Origin: a virus
Strand: one strand, 5' to 3'
DNA length: 37,844 nucleotides
IMG/VR virus record: IMGVR_UViG_3300006805_000069
Coordinates: 1 to 37,844 of that record
The position numbers were made by a program, and so were the translations under genes. How positions within the stretch are numbered: position 1 is the stretch's first letter; each line of letters starts with the position of its first letter. Shown in pieces: positions 23,790 through 31,394 of this stretch. Under the pieces are notes generated by a model. The model ran no database searches. It saw only the letters and a list, made by a program, of their open reading frames with translations, and was not told where the DNA came from.

Positions 23790-24065
23790 TTATCTAACTC
23801 TCTTCGACGGGATACTGTCGGCACTTAGCCCGTGTCCTGCCCACATATGGGAGAACTTCAAAGCCTCGTGCGCCACGCTCATCAACAGTGCGACGCTGCC
23901 AGGGATTGGCGTTTCGTCGTTCATCCAGCGCCAGACTGTCTTGCGATCTACGTCCAGCCGTTCAGCTAGAACTTCTTGCGTCAACCCCAGTTCGTCCATG
24001 ACGACACCAAGGCTACCAGACGACATTGAGTTGCTGAATTCAGGAAAAAGAGACATTTTGAACAT
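23790..24065 (-). CDS. XRE/Cro-type HTH regulator
   Basis: 91 residues from the ATG at 24065, which has GAGGG six bases upstream. The HTH is clear: VVMDELGLTQEVLAERLDVD (about 22-41), then RKTVWRWMNDETPIPGSVAL. Only the DNA-binding domain and a short tail are present, so it is Cro-like rather than CI-like. It sits just upstream of the packaging genes and may control the late transcript. Confidence 0.75.
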   Translation of the reverse strand: MFKMSLFPEFSNSMSSGSLGVVMDELGLTQEVLAERLDVDRKTVWRWMNDETPIPGSVALLMSVAHEALKFSHMWAGHGLSADSIPSKRVR

Positions 24066-24127
24066 GAAACCCTCGCATAAGTGGAACTTCATGGGACATA
24101 ATGCCCGAGTTCCGCGCTGGTTTCAAT

Positions 24128-24340
24128 CTACTTGAGCGCCTTTGGCTGTTGATACTTCCCCTTGAGATGAGCGTGATGGTACTTGCCGGCCGATTCAGCA
24201 CTCAGCAACCCGTCGACAACCTTTTGAGGTACGCCGTCGTAGCTGTATGCCTTGCCGGACTTGAAATGCAGGACGAGCAGCATCTTTGCGGGATCGTAGG
24301 TTGCCGTGTCGATCACGGAGGACTTGAGCTTATGCAGCAT
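24128..24340 (-). CDS. KTSC-domain protein
   Basis: 70 residues covering essentially the whole domain: SSVIDTATYDPAKMLLVLHF, KSGKAYSYDGVPQKVVDGLL, then SAESAGKYHHAHLKGKY. KTSC domains are small, occur often in phages and are named after a lysyl-tRNA synthetase C-terminal similarity; their role is not established. It overlaps the preceding gene by 11 bases. Confidence 0.75.
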   Translation of the reverse strand: MLHKLKSSVIDTATYDPAKMLLVLHFKSGKAYSYDGVPQKVVDGLLSAESAGKYHHAHLKGKYQQPKALK

Positions 24341-24761
24341 GTGCGATCGCCTTGGAGATCGACAGCCGCATGTAAACGCCGACAGCGACCCAGTTCTTAT
24401 CCATCACGCAGCGACGACCAGTCCACGGGCATTTGTCTGGTCCATCGTCACGGAATTCGATAATGTTCTCGAATGGGATGACGTTGATTTCAGGGCGCAC
24501 TCGCCACTGAATCGTGCCGCGAAATGGCTTGTCGGCCAAATACTGGTTCAGCTTAAACAGAGCCTCGCGACACACGATTGATTCAATCTGCCTCACGTCG
24601 TCAGGACGTGCGATCCCTTTGGCGCAGAACTCATCGTAGAACGTTCCTTCCACGTCAACGGGGCCAATTGCGCCGTCAATCTGATGAAACGGGAGTTTGC
24701 CGACCCATTCATGCAGTTGGTCGAACGTGAGTATCGTTTCTGGGGTGAGGTCCTTAGTCAT
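24330..24761 (-). CDS. Uncharacterised protein
   Basis: 143 residues from the ATG at 24761. The helical first half (TPETILTFDQLHEWVGKLPF) is followed by a basic beta part (FRGTIQWRVRPEINVIPFEN, DKCPWTGRRCVMDKNW). No recognised family. GTATAC lies five bases upstream of the start, a hexamer seen before several other genes here. Confidence 0.45.
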   Translation of the reverse strand: MTKDLTPETILTFDQLHEWVGKLPFHQIDGAIGPVDVEGTFYDEFCAKGIARPDDVRQIESIVCREALFKLNQYLADKPFRGTIQWRVRPEINVIPFENIIEFRDDGPDKCPWTGRRCVMDKNWVAVGVYMRLSISKAIAHAA

Positions 24762-24826
24762 TGTCGTATACCATCCTAATTTGACATAGGCCGCTTGCAA
24801 AATCTACCATCCCATCGCACATGATG

Positions 24827-24916
24827 TTACCATCCGATTGAGTTCTTGAGCCGGTAAAGTAGCTCGCAAATGATGAGCGCGCCGACACCGGTCACGATTA
24901 AAGTTGGGAGGTCCAT
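24827..24916 (-). CDS. Putative 29-residue membrane peptide
   Basis: MDLPTLIVTGVGALIICELL then YRLKNSIGW: one hydrophobic span of about 17 residues followed by a basic end. It overlaps the end of the 52-residue gene above in another frame. No clear ribosome-binding site, so this call rests on composition and on small coupled membrane ORFs elsewhere in this phage. Confidence 0.3.
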   Translation of the reverse strand: MDLPTLIVTGVGALIICELLYRLKNSIGW

Positions 24917-25056
24917 TTGGTGTGGTACTCCGCTAGAATTCTGTCGATTCGCCGTTCGCGTTCGATCTCAGCACGGCCACGAGCGTCGTGTTCGATCCGT
25001 TTGGCGTTGTCTTTGTCTTGGAGACGCTGGACGAGAGCACTGAGAGTTTCAGCCAT
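24898..25056 (-). CDS. Short charged helical protein
   Basis: 52 residues with a very strong ribosome-binding site (GGAGGA, seven bases before the ATG). Sequence is almost entirely Arg/Glu/Asp/Lys helix (RLQDKDNAKRIEHDARGRAE, IERERRIDRILAEY), likely a coiled coil. Function unknown. Confidence 0.5.
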   Translation of the reverse strand: MAETLSALVQRLQDKDNAKRIEHDARGRAEIERERRIDRILAEYHTKWTSQL

Positions 25057-25129
25057 AGCAAGTCCTCCAAATGAACTAGGGCCAGCCCTTACAAGCCAGC
25101 CCTTGTCCTATTTCAGCCGTGTTGGAGCG

Positions 25130-25279
25130 TTATAAACTTGGATCAGCGGGGCGAATGCGGTGCTCTAGGTCGTCAATTTGGCAGATCGCATCCAGCAAAA
25201 CGGCGCCCGAGCCGGTTCCGTTGGCGTCGATCTCAGTTGCCAGTTCGAGAAGGAGCATTTTGAGGATTGTGCTGTCCAT
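25130..25279 (-). CDS. Short helical protein, 49 residues
   Basis: From the ATG at 25279 with AGGA nine bases upstream: MDSTILKMLLLELATEIDAN, GSGAVLLDAICQIDDLEHRI. The longer open frame upstream overlaps another gene and has no support. Unknown function. Confidence 0.4.
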   Translation of the reverse strand: MDSTILKMLLLELATEIDANGTGSGAVLLDAICQIDDLEHRIRPADPSL

Positions 25280-25307
25280 CAATGTAATCCTGTGTTGCTG
25301 GGGGTCG

Positions 25308-25739
25308 TTACGCGACAGCCTTGACGTTCCGCAGTTTCGTGCGAGCAACGTGATCTTGCCAGTCTTGTGGCTGTTGAGCGAGCCATGCCGCTTCTTCAGC
25401 TTCCCGGCGCTTGTCGACTTCCACTGTCGGGCACTGCATAAGAACGAGGCCCATCCGATCAATCGCGTTTGTGGCTTCTGTGTGCGGTAATTCAGGATGA
25501 ATGGCAGGCGCGACAAACGTCCAGCCGTTATTCAGCCGATCTTGAAGGTTTTCAATGTCGGGAACGCCAAGAAGTGACGTGCGAACCCAGTTGTAGGTAA
25601 TGCCGTCAGGAACCTTGACGTCGAAAGTCGCAATCTTGCCGATGACTTGCGTTTCGGCAATGACTGTAGGCAGTGCAGCGATAACCGAGACGCCAAACAG
25701 ACCTTGGAGAAAGCCGCGGCGAGAGAATTGAACTGTCAT
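25308..25739 (-). CDS. Tat-signal-like protein, paralogue of the 12658-13272 head protein
   Basis: 143 residues from the ATG at 25739, joined to the upstream gene by ATGA. The N-terminus is a good twin-arginine signal: FSRRGFLQG (residues 5-13), hydrophobic LFGVSVIAALPTV, then a possible cleavage after VIA. The rest (about 45-110) matches the domain of the protein at 12658-13272: GITYNWVRTSLLGVPDIENL, NNGWTFVAP, MGLVLMQCPTVEV. The function of that domain is unknown. If exported, it would act in the periplasm or at the membrane. Confidence 0.65.
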   Translation of the reverse strand: MTVQFSRRGFLQGLFGVSVIAALPTVIAETQVIGKIATFDVKVPDGITYNWVRTSLLGVPDIENLQDRLNNGWTFVAPAIHPELPHTEATNAIDRMGLVLMQCPTVEVDKRREAEEAAWLAQQPQDWQDHVARTKLRNVKAVA

Positions 25740-25951
25740 GCTTTGCGAATCCACTCGGAGCAGACGGACAGATCTTGCGTGATAATCTGGACGAGCGAAT
25801 GTAATCCAGATTGAGAATCAGCCGCTTTATGGGCACATAGACCACGGCCTGGATAGATTTCGCTTGCATGCCAAGAGTTGCAGTTACCGCACTTCATGTT
25901 GCGGTCGTCGAGTTTAGCCTTCAGAAATGCGCGATCGTCTTCAACGCCCAT
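25736..25951 (-). CDS. Small cysteine-rich (zinc-knuckle-like) protein
   Basis: 71 residues. Cysteines at MKCGNCNSW, GLCAHKA and SVCSEW (C21, C24, C39 and C64 by count) could bind one zinc ion. The spacing, with the last ligand near the C-terminus, matches small CxxC...C...C proteins frequent in alphaproteobacterial phages. Followed with an ATGA overlap by the Tat-signal protein. Confidence 0.55.
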   Translation of the reverse strand: MGVEDDRAFLKAKLDDRNMKCGNCNSWHASEIYPGRGLCAHKAADSQSGLHSLVQIITQDLSVCSEWIRKA

Positions 25952-25954
25952 GGT

Positions 25955-26323
25955 TTATTCCACCATGGGCTCGTCAGCTTCAACCAATTTCGGCTTGCCA
26001 CCGCGCTTCTTAGGAGCCGGTGCCACTTCGGTCTCGTCGCTGGCAGGGGGTGCCACTTCGCCAGGAACAAACTCTGTCAGAGCCTTGTGAGCAACGATGA
26101 AGTTGAAAGCCGTTTCCTGCCACCCACTGGCATCCGATCCAGCTTCGTGCCAGTGAGCGTCAGCCAGGGCTTGAGCCACTGCCGCGACTTCGGCCGCAAC
26201 GCCGAGACGTTCGTATTTGGTCATGGGCTCATCCTGATCGTTAGCTGCAAGGCGAATTTTACGGGCAGACGCATAGAACGCGCACACGAGCGCTTCGTTC
26301 ACAGCGTCGGGCGAAAACATCAT
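25955..26323 (-). CDS. Uncharacterised helical protein
   Basis: 122 residues: a helical part (VNEALVCAFYASARKIRLAA, RLGVAAEVAAVAQALADAHW, then NFIVAHKALTEFVPG) and a Pro/Lys/Glu-rich tail from about residue 92. A terminator-like hairpin (26336-26372) lies directly upstream, so it probably has its own promoter or is reached by readthrough. No family recognised. Confidence 0.5.
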   Translation of the reverse strand: MMFSPDAVNEALVCAFYASARKIRLAANDQDEPMTKYERLGVAAEVAAVAQALADAHWHEAGSDASGWQETAFNFIVAHKALTEFVPGEVAPPASDETEVAPAPKKRGGKPKLVEADEPMVE

Positions 26324-26335
26324 GGGGTAATTTGA

Positions 26336-26372
26336 TCATAAAAATACCGCCAGGAAGCGTTTGCTTTGGCGG
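26336..26372 (-). terminator. Terminator-like hairpin (leftward)
   Basis: On the minus strand CCGCCA (26372-26367 side) pairs with TGGCGG (26352-26347), with an inner AAGC/GCTT stem, followed by TATTTTTAT. It lies between the winged-helix gene and the gene starting at 26323. Confidence 0.6.
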
Positions 26373-26473
26373 TTTGTTCCGGTGATTTACTTAGTGCCAC
26401 CGTACAGAAACCATGCCTGATTTGCATGGACGTGGCAAGCGGGAAAAGTTTGAGCGCATGGACGTGGCCGTGT

Positions 26474-26722
26474 TTATTGGGTTTTGATGGCCACCCACCG
26501 CTCCGGGTAATACAGCGAGCGCCCGACGGATCGAACAGCGCCCTTTGCCCTCAGAACGTACAGACAGTCCCGAACGGCATGGTAGCCTTTCCACCCGATC
26601 ACGTCTGCAATCTTACGGTAGTTCTGGGGCTCAGCCGCCATGTCCCCGCCGAACTGGTCGCGAACGATGGTGTAGACTTGCTGCTGGCGATGCGAGATTG
26701 GAACGTCCTCAATTCGCATCAT
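26474..26722 (-). CDS. Winged-helix DNA-binding protein
   Basis: 82 residues (ATG at 26722 or 26719). RQQQVYTIVRDQFGGDMAAE, NYRKIADVIGWKGYHAVRDC, LYVLRAKGAVRSVGRSLYYP matches a LexA-N-terminal-type winged helix in which the recognition helix is WKGYHAVRDCLYVL and the wing SVGRSLYYP. A role as phage repressor or operon regulator is likely. No catalytic or dimerisation domain is attached. Confidence 0.65.
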   Translation of the reverse strand: MMRIEDVPISHRQQQVYTIVRDQFGGDMAAEPQNYRKIADVIGWKGYHAVRDCLYVLRAKGAVRSVGRSLYYPERWVAIKTQ

Positions 26723-26728
26723 GGTCGA

Positions 26729-27670
26729 TCACCGCAATCCGTAATGGTTAGCTAGACGGTCCAAGCTCATCATCACGAGGACCGCGCCGGCCGCCGCCGC
26801 CTGCTTAGGGCACTTGCACCCAAGGTACGCTTTCCCAGCGTCAAGAAGCGTCGGGGTCTTTTCTTCGGCAACAAGGTAATCTTCGCAGATCAGCTTAAGC
26901 ATCCATTGCAGCGCGCGGCCGGGGCGAGGCGCATTCGTCACCGGATCTTGATAGACCCCGATCGCGTGGCAAGCCCTGATCCATTTGGTGTGATGATCAG
27001 CGCGGCGTTCGTCTGGTCCCATAACCTCGAACTGATCGCCGTTCTTGTCTGTGTAGTATTTGACTTGCTGTTGGCTGATCGGGGTGCCGCCCTTGCCGCT
27101 CTGCTCGCCGTAGCGAGCCGTCAAGCCGCCTTGGCGATGGCCCATCACAAAGTCTTTGTAAAACCGTTGTGCACTTTCGAGGAAATCTTGCGCGTCGTCC
27201 TTGTCGATTTGGCCGCGGCGGATCATGGCCTCAACAATCGGAATTGAACGCCAGGCTTCCGCGCTCTTGTCGCGACCGGTAACGTTTGCAACCTTGAACG
27301 TTTCAAATTCACCACGGCCAGCCGCACGTTCTGCCGTTGGCGCGTTGGTTTCCGGTTCCTCGTTTGAGTTGCCGTCACCATCCATCAAGCCGAGTGGATC
27401 GGCAGCCCGTGCCAACTTGAACCGGGCAAGTTCAGCCCGTTCAATTCCAGAGCACAGCGCTTCAATGGCATCGGCAAAGGCAACGCGCAATTCAGGCTCT
27501 AGTTCGCCGGTTGCGGCAAGGCCAATTTCATCACGGTCGAAAGCGGCGATCATCTCGGATTTTGTCGGGGGACGCGCGAGAGCAAAAAAGTCCGCGTAGT
27601 CGCCGTCGGCATGAGCAGTGAAATGCTCAGCGCTTTCTGGTCGTTCCAGCAATGTAACGTCATCGTTCAT
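26729..27670 (-). CDS. Uncharacterised protein, C-terminal HTH-like
   Basis: 313 residues from the ATG at 27670 with GGGG upstream. The first 110 residues are acidic and helical. The centre has WRSIPIVEAMIRRGQIDKDD, SAQRFYKDFVMGHRQGGLTA and PISQQQVKYYTDKNGDQFEV. The end has KTPTLLDAGKAYLGCKCPKQ, AAAAGAVLVMMSLDRLANHY. The layout (RRGQI...aa..f..dF, then DRLA.HYGL) recalls DUF6456-type proteins of Rhizobiales and their phages. I am not certain. It begins after a 220-base AT-rich gap that may carry its promoter. Confidence 0.5.
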   Translation of the reverse strand: MNDDVTLLERPESAEHFTAHADGDYADFFALARPPTKSEMIAAFDRDEIGLAATGELEPELRVAFADAIEALCSGIERAELARFKLARAADPLGLMDGDGNSNEEPETNAPTAERAAGRGEFETFKVANVTGRDKSAEAWRSIPIVEAMIRRGQIDKDDAQDFLESAQRFYKDFVMGHRQGGLTARYGEQSGKGGTPISQQQVKYYTDKNGDQFEVMGPDERRADHHTKWIRACHAIGVYQDPVTNAPRPGRALQWMLKLICEDYLVAEEKTPTLLDAGKAYLGCKCPKQAAAAGAVLVMMSLDRLANHYGLR

Positions 27671-27825
27671 CGCCAACCCCTGTTTTCAAAACACAAAAAT
27701 CCGCCCCTTGGCAACATCGCGGTCCTTTTGGACTATTCGCGGGTGCGCAATACACGGATCAACTTGTGAATGATTGCCACGATACTAGCGGCACAAAGGT
27801 TACACTATTTGATTTGCAGTTGATT

Positions 27826-27856
27826 CGCAAGAAAATTTGTCAAGAAAAATCTTGCG
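27826..27856 (-). promoter_or_regulatory. Inverted repeat with TTGACA in AT-rich gap
   Basis: Within the gap 27671-27890, arms CGCAAGA (27826-27832) and TCTTGCG (27850-27856) flank a minus-strand TTGACA (27843-27838). The local sequence is AT-rich compared with its surroundings. It may be a promoter/operator for the leftward gene starting at 27670. No convincing -10 at standard spacing was found, so the call is tentative. Confidence 0.35.
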
Positions 27857-27890
27857 TTCGTTCAGAATTATTTTTGGAATGGCTGGAATG

Positions 27891-28142
27891 TCATAGGGTT
27901 AGGCAATTTTCTTGTTGTATGGCCTCAAATGAAGGACATGCCGACCGTCTATTTTCACTCCATATACCGTCGTAGTCCATCCGCGCTACGATATGATCAA
28001 TGACCACAAGCCCCATCTCGTGCATTACCGACCGACGATAAGCGTCCGAGACGGATACAAGTGTTCGCAAATGGTCGTCTCGTGCTTTTATGGCAGCGTA
28101 AAAACCTGTTGCCGGGGCGCTACAGTCGCGAGAGTTGGGCAT
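27891..28142 (-). CDS. Uncharacterised small protein
   Basis: 83 residues from the ATG at 28142, just after the stop of the 392-residue gene. It contains a helical stretch GFYAAIKARDDHLRTLVSVS, DAYRRSVMHEMGLVVIDHIV. Codon use becomes AT-rich towards its 3' end. No domain recognised. Confidence 0.45.
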   Translation of the reverse strand: MPNSRDCSAPATGFYAAIKARDDHLRTLVSVSDAYRRSVMHEMGLVVIDHIVARMDYDGIWSENRRSACPSFEAIQQENCLTL

Positions 28143-28143
28143 A

Positions 28144-29322
28144 TCAGACAACACTCCACATCCGGCCCAGAACAAAAATGCCGAGCGTCTCCACCCACAT
28201 CGGCTTCGTGTCCAACCAATACGCCTCGTTCTTTTCTGCGCGTTCGTCGCGTGGACGCCACGGACGTTCCATATGCGCGCGGCCCCGTTCGGCGATAAGC
28301 GGATGGGCCAAACCTAAGTCCGTAACGCGGGATAAATTCGCTGTGTGAATAATATCCGATTCCTCGCCCGATTGCATCGCCAAAGCCAACGCAGTGAGTT
28401 GATCCAAGGCTGGCGTTTTTTCATGGTAGACGCACAAACTGGCCAGCCGCTTTCGAGTTCTCAAATCAACCGCCGTCACCGACAGACCGGCATGGCCGAG
28501 ACTCGCGCATGACCCAACGCGCGCCACTTCCAACGCCAACGTCTCCCCGTCAAGCATCACCGAACGGCCTGCAACGAAATCCGAGAGCATTCCGTGCGGC
28601 AAGATGCTTTTTGCACAGATCGTGGCGCGATTGATGATGCGACGGCGCTTGCGTGTGGCTGCCCGGTCCAACTTTTGGCCGCATGTCGCAAAGGCATGGA
28701 TCGCCCGTTCGTTATGCCGTCGAAATCCTTCATGCTGAGCTTCGATGGCCATCGTGATCTCGTTTGCCGCGGCGCGAACGTCTGCAATCTCAATCCCCGC
28801 CAAACGGCCGCATGCCATAAACCCCTTCTTCCGCAGTGAACGCGAATCGTCGTTGGTTTTGACGTAGTGCCGGACCCAATTCGGGCCGTACAGCCGGCGA
28901 TGCTGTTTCGGGCTCAGTTCATACCGTGCGCCAAATCTCGTCCATCGGCGATGTAACGGTTTCAAGCACCCGCCTTTGATCTCATCCTCAATCGCCCATG
29001 TCGCCATGCACCACGCCAACGATTGGACCTCACCCTTGATGTGCTGGAGTCCAGCCAATGCGATCGCCCCACGCTTCGCCGGAGAAAGCCGGTCAATAAT
29101 TCTTCCGGCATAGGCCGTCAGATCCCCGCAAATAGATAGCCGTGGGGCTATACTCGGCTGGCCATCATGTTTGTAGTCTCGATCCACGATCCGCATGAGA
29201 TCGCCACGTGGGGCATAGAGATTCAGCGCCACATGCGAACCCGCGTCTAGTTCGCCGTGTTCAAGTGCTGAATCTAGGAAATATGCCACGTCTGGCGGCA
29301 TGGGATACATCACGATATCCAT
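28144..29322 (-). CDS. Uncharacterised 392-residue protein
   Basis: A full-length single ORF, the largest in this block. Segments: APRLSICGDLTAYAGRIIDR, LAWCMATWAIEDEIKGGCLK, a basic stretch (LDRAATRKRRRIINRATICA, about 215-240) and CVYHEKTPALDQLTALALAM. I do not recognise the family and see no nucleotide-binding or metal-binding motif. The basic middle could bind nucleic acid. It ends two bases before the next start and follows its neighbour by three bases, so it is part of the leftward operon. Confidence 0.55.
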   Translation of the reverse strand: MDIVMYPMPPDVAYFLDSALEHGELDAGSHVALNLYAPRGDLMRIVDRDYKHDGQPSIAPRLSICGDLTAYAGRIIDRLSPAKRGAIALAGLQHIKGEVQSLAWCMATWAIEDEIKGGCLKPLHRRWTRFGARYELSPKQHRRLYGPNWVRHYVKTNDDSRSLRKKGFMACGRLAGIEIADVRAAANEITMAIEAQHEGFRRHNERAIHAFATCGQKLDRAATRKRRRIINRATICAKSILPHGMLSDFVAGRSVMLDGETLALEVARVGSCASLGHAGLSVTAVDLRTRKRLASLCVYHEKTPALDQLTALALAMQSGEESDIIHTANLSRVTDLGLAHPLIAERGRAHMERPWRPRDERAEKNEAYWLDTKPMWVETLGIFVLGRMWSVV

Positions 29323-29325
29323 GGC

Positions 29326-29718
29326 TTAGCCTCCCCGGCGGGGGGCGACGCCGACGCTTTGAGCGCTGGCCACCTCCTTAGCCGTCTTGGCGCGGCGCAC
29401 GGTCTTCACGGGCTTGTCGGGTGTTTTGACCACCGCAGCCGACTGATCATCACTATCAACCTCAGAATCGCCGACAAACTTGGCGAGGTCCGCGTCGGGA
29501 ACCGCCAGCATTCGGTACCGGTTCGCGTCCCGCGCATCCGTCAGCCGTTCGCGTGTTCCAAACCTCGGTTCGATAATATAGAATGCGCAACCGGCTTCCA
29601 TCTTTTTTTTGATGATGGACTCCATGGATGCGTCACGATCCGAGGTCCAGACAATCGTAGTGTCACCACTCTCGTTCAGCATCGTTAATGCACGATATTC
29701 ATGATTGAATTCGCTCAT
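29326..29718 (-). CDS. Conserved phage protein with basic tail
   Basis: 130 residues from the ATG at 29718 (ATGA overlap). The first 70 residues (GDTTIVWTSDRDASMESIIK, KKMEAGCAFYIIEPRFGTRE) form a compact domain that I have seen in alphaproteobacterial phages without a function. The end is Lys/Arg/Ala-rich (KTVRRAKTAKEVASAQS) and probably disordered or DNA-binding. Confidence 0.5.
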   Translation of the reverse strand: MSEFNHEYRALTMLNESGDTTIVWTSDRDASMESIIKKKMEAGCAFYIIEPRFGTRERLTDARDANRYRMLAVPDADLAKFVGDSEVDSDDQSAAVVKTPDKPVKTVRRAKTAKEVASAQSVGVAPRRGG

Positions 29719-29957
29719 GGCGCCCACCTTCCGTCCTCAAGATGAAAACTCCATCCCGGCCCAAGATAGTCCGCCCCACATATCGCGCATGGCGACACGT
29801 CCTTGCGAAGTTGGCCAGTGACTAATGGCGCTTGCGTCCAGTTTCCGAAGCAGTCGCCCCATGTCCCGACATTCATCCCGACAACAAGGGGACTTATGAC
29901 CTCGCAAATAACGTGGCCGTTCGTGCATGTGACCTTCGTTCCGACTTCGATTTTCAT
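29715..29957 (-). CDS. Small zinc-binding-like protein
   Basis: 80 residues. MKIEVGTKVTCTNGHVICEV carries an SH3-like strand start, and cysteines occur as C11/C18 and C57/C60 (PCAICGADYLGPGW). It could bind one zinc. Coupled to the next gene by ATGA. Function unknown. Confidence 0.5.
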   Translation of the reverse strand: MKIEVGTKVTCTNGHVICEVISPLVVGMNVGTWGDCFGNWTQAPLVTGQLRKDVSPCAICGADYLGPGWSFHLEDGRWAP

Positions 29958-29965
29958 GTACGCGC

Positions 29966-30220
29966 CTATTTTCTGTTTAACTTATCCAACTCGCGATGTA
30001 GAGCATCATGCCCGTCGAAAAATTCCACAGTGCGGAGCCGATCAATCAAATCAATGGGCCAACCCGCTTCGTCTGTTGGGCTCAATCCGAGATAATTCGC
30101 CATCCGAGAACGTGCAGGACGTTGGGCGTCTTGCATTTTTTTGTTTTGCATCTTTGCACGCTCGAAATCAGCTTCATTTTGCCGACGAACTTGCTCTGTG
30201 AAGTACCAATTATCGGGCAT
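29966..30220 (-). CDS. Small charged protein
   Basis: 84 residues, highly charged helix (FTEQVRRQNEADFERAKMQN, KKMQDAQRPARSRMANYLGL) then an acidic end. No domain recognised. Confidence 0.45.
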   Translation of the reverse strand: MPDNWYFTEQVRRQNEADFERAKMQNKKMQDAQRPARSRMANYLGLSPTDEAGWPIDLIDRLRTVEFFDGHDALHRELDKLNRK

Positions 30221-30256
30221 CTATCGTCTCCCGCTTCAAAACACTTCCCGCGCGCA

Positions 30257-30442
30257 TTACTTTCTGTAATGAACGATTTTAGCGATTTCTTGCATGGCTT
30301 CTTGATCACTAAACAGGCCGGATTTCCAATCAGCTTCAATCTCAGAAACGAGACGAAACCTATCAGCCAACCCACGCATCATGACAACGTCGGCCGCACC
30401 ACTCACATAGAGCCAGAGTATGATTGCCCATTCAAAGGTCAT
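30257..30442 (-). CDS. Small membrane-associated protein
   Basis: 61 residues with a hydrophobic N-terminus (MTFEWAIILWLYVSGAADVV) and a charged helical remainder. Starts with an ATGA overlap on the Tat-signal protein gene upstream, so the two envelope-directed products are made together. Confidence 0.45.
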   Translation of the reverse strand: MTFEWAIILWLYVSGAADVVMMRGLADRFRLVSEIEADWKSGLFSDQEAMQEIAKIVHYRK

Positions 30443-31053
30443 GACGATCCACCCATGGCGCCAGATTGCGCCGCTTCATAGGCTTCAAATTCTTCGTCCG
30501 TCATTGCTTCGATGCGGGCATCTTCGCGCAACTCAGCAGCGTGCTTTGGATTGACCACATCCCATTCCCCGAGCGTCATGCACTCATTGCACACGGGGGA
30601 GCCTTCTACGGCCTCCCAATCACCGCCCATCGGTTCACCGCCGCACCGGTTGCAGACCATGCCCCATCCGGCAGACCTATAATCGTCCATTGTGATTTCG
30701 CCGCGCGATGCAGCCGCGTCTAAACGTGGTTCACGCTCGACACTAGACAGGCCGCAGTCTGTGCAGTTGCAATCCTCAATGGTGCATTCGTCTTCGATGC
30801 CCAATGTACGGCGCGGGCAGTCATCTCCAAGATAACCATCAAAGTGCTCAGCGATCATTCTCGCGTGTGCTTCCTCTTTGGTTGCGGCAATCACCGTATC
30901 GCGATAGTCGCCGTACCGGATGTCAAACGCCCAAGCGAGCATTGGTGCCACCGGCCTTGCGACCGGTACGGATACGGCAACGGCTGCCACTGGCACAGCC
31001 GCAGCAAGCGGAACCGCAGCAATCCCCTTCAACGCCTCGCGTCTCGTCAGCAT
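30439..31053 (-). CDS. Twin-arginine-signal-like protein with zinc ribbons
   Basis: 204 residues from the ATG at 31053, where GGAG lies seven bases upstream. The N-terminus is Tat-like: LTRREALKG then a long Ala/Val/Pro hydrophobic stretch to about residue 40. The remainder has a segment RDTVIAATKEEAHARMIAEH. Two cysteine clusters follow: CTIEDCNCTDCG, and CNRCGGEP with a matching VCNECM, the second looking like a zinc ribbon. The tail is acidic. A periplasmic or envelope role is suggested but not shown; the N-terminal stretch could instead be a plain membrane anchor. Confidence 0.55.
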   Translation of the reverse strand: MLTRREALKGIAAVPLAAAVPVAAVAVSVPVARPVAPMLAWAFDIRYGDYRDTVIAATKEEAHARMIAEHFDGYLGDDCPRRTLGIEDECTIEDCNCTDCGLSSVEREPRLDAAASRGEITMDDYRSAGWGMVCNRCGGEPMGGDWEAVEGSPVCNECMTLGEWDVVNPKHAAELREDARIEAMTDEEFEAYEAAQSGAMGGSS

Positions 31054-31096
31054 CCCTGACTCCATACGGGTCGGGAATAGATACCAGAAACACCGC

Positions 31097-31267
31097 TCAT
31101 TTTTTGATCCTTTTGACTTGCGCGTGCCGCTCAGCAACGAGCGACTTGATGCATGCCGTTCGATCAAGCATTGGCCTCTGAGAACTGCGGATGTCGTCGA
31201 CCATTTCGATGAAATCATCATCAACGCGCATATTGAAGAACCTGTCTTTGGTTGCGACATCTGTACT
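31097..31267 (-). CDS. Ribbon-helix-helix regulator
   Basis: 56 residues from the ATG at 31267 (AGGTGA upstream); a TTG at 31291 with AGGAG upstream would add eight residues. RFFNMRVDDDFIEMVDDIRS is an RHH strand plus first helix, followed by MLDRTACIKSLVAERHAQVK as the second helix. Such Arc/CopG-type dimers bind direct or inverted repeats. The adjacent divergent region 31292-31504 contains a dyad and repeated octamers that may be its operator. Confidence 0.65.
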   Translation of the reverse strand, partial: STDVATKDRFFNMRVDDDFIEMVDDIRSSQRPMLDRTACIKSLVAERHAQVKRIKK

Positions 31268-31308
31268 CATCAGCTTCACCTGCTTGGCCAAGATTTAATC
31301 TCCTAAAC

Positions 31309-31394
31309 GTATACACAGTGAGCACAGCCGTCAATGTGTCTGTTGTGACACAGTAGAAAAGAAACATCAAGATGGCTCATGTTTTTGTATACAC
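31309..31394. promoter_or_regulatory. Divergent control region: repeats and dyad
   Basis: Between the leftward RHH gene and the rightward genes lie GTATACAC at 31309-31316 and 31387-31394, and a dyad TGTGTC-N6-GACACA at 31335-31352. Outside the range are ATGGCTCAT twice (31372-31380, 31448-31456) and CCGAGG-N7-CCTCGG (31459-31477). These look like regulator-binding sites and possibly a leader hairpin. No pair of -35/-10 boxes was convincing. Confidence 0.45.

Noticed and set aside
25080-25106. Short direct repeat of GCCAGCCCTT separated by four bases
   Set aside because: Too short and isolated, with no link to a gene or hairpin.
26391-26459. 22-codon ORF (MRSNFSRLPRP...) downstream of the winged-helix gene
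   Set aside because: No ribosome-binding site and no recognisable pattern; too short to support by itself.
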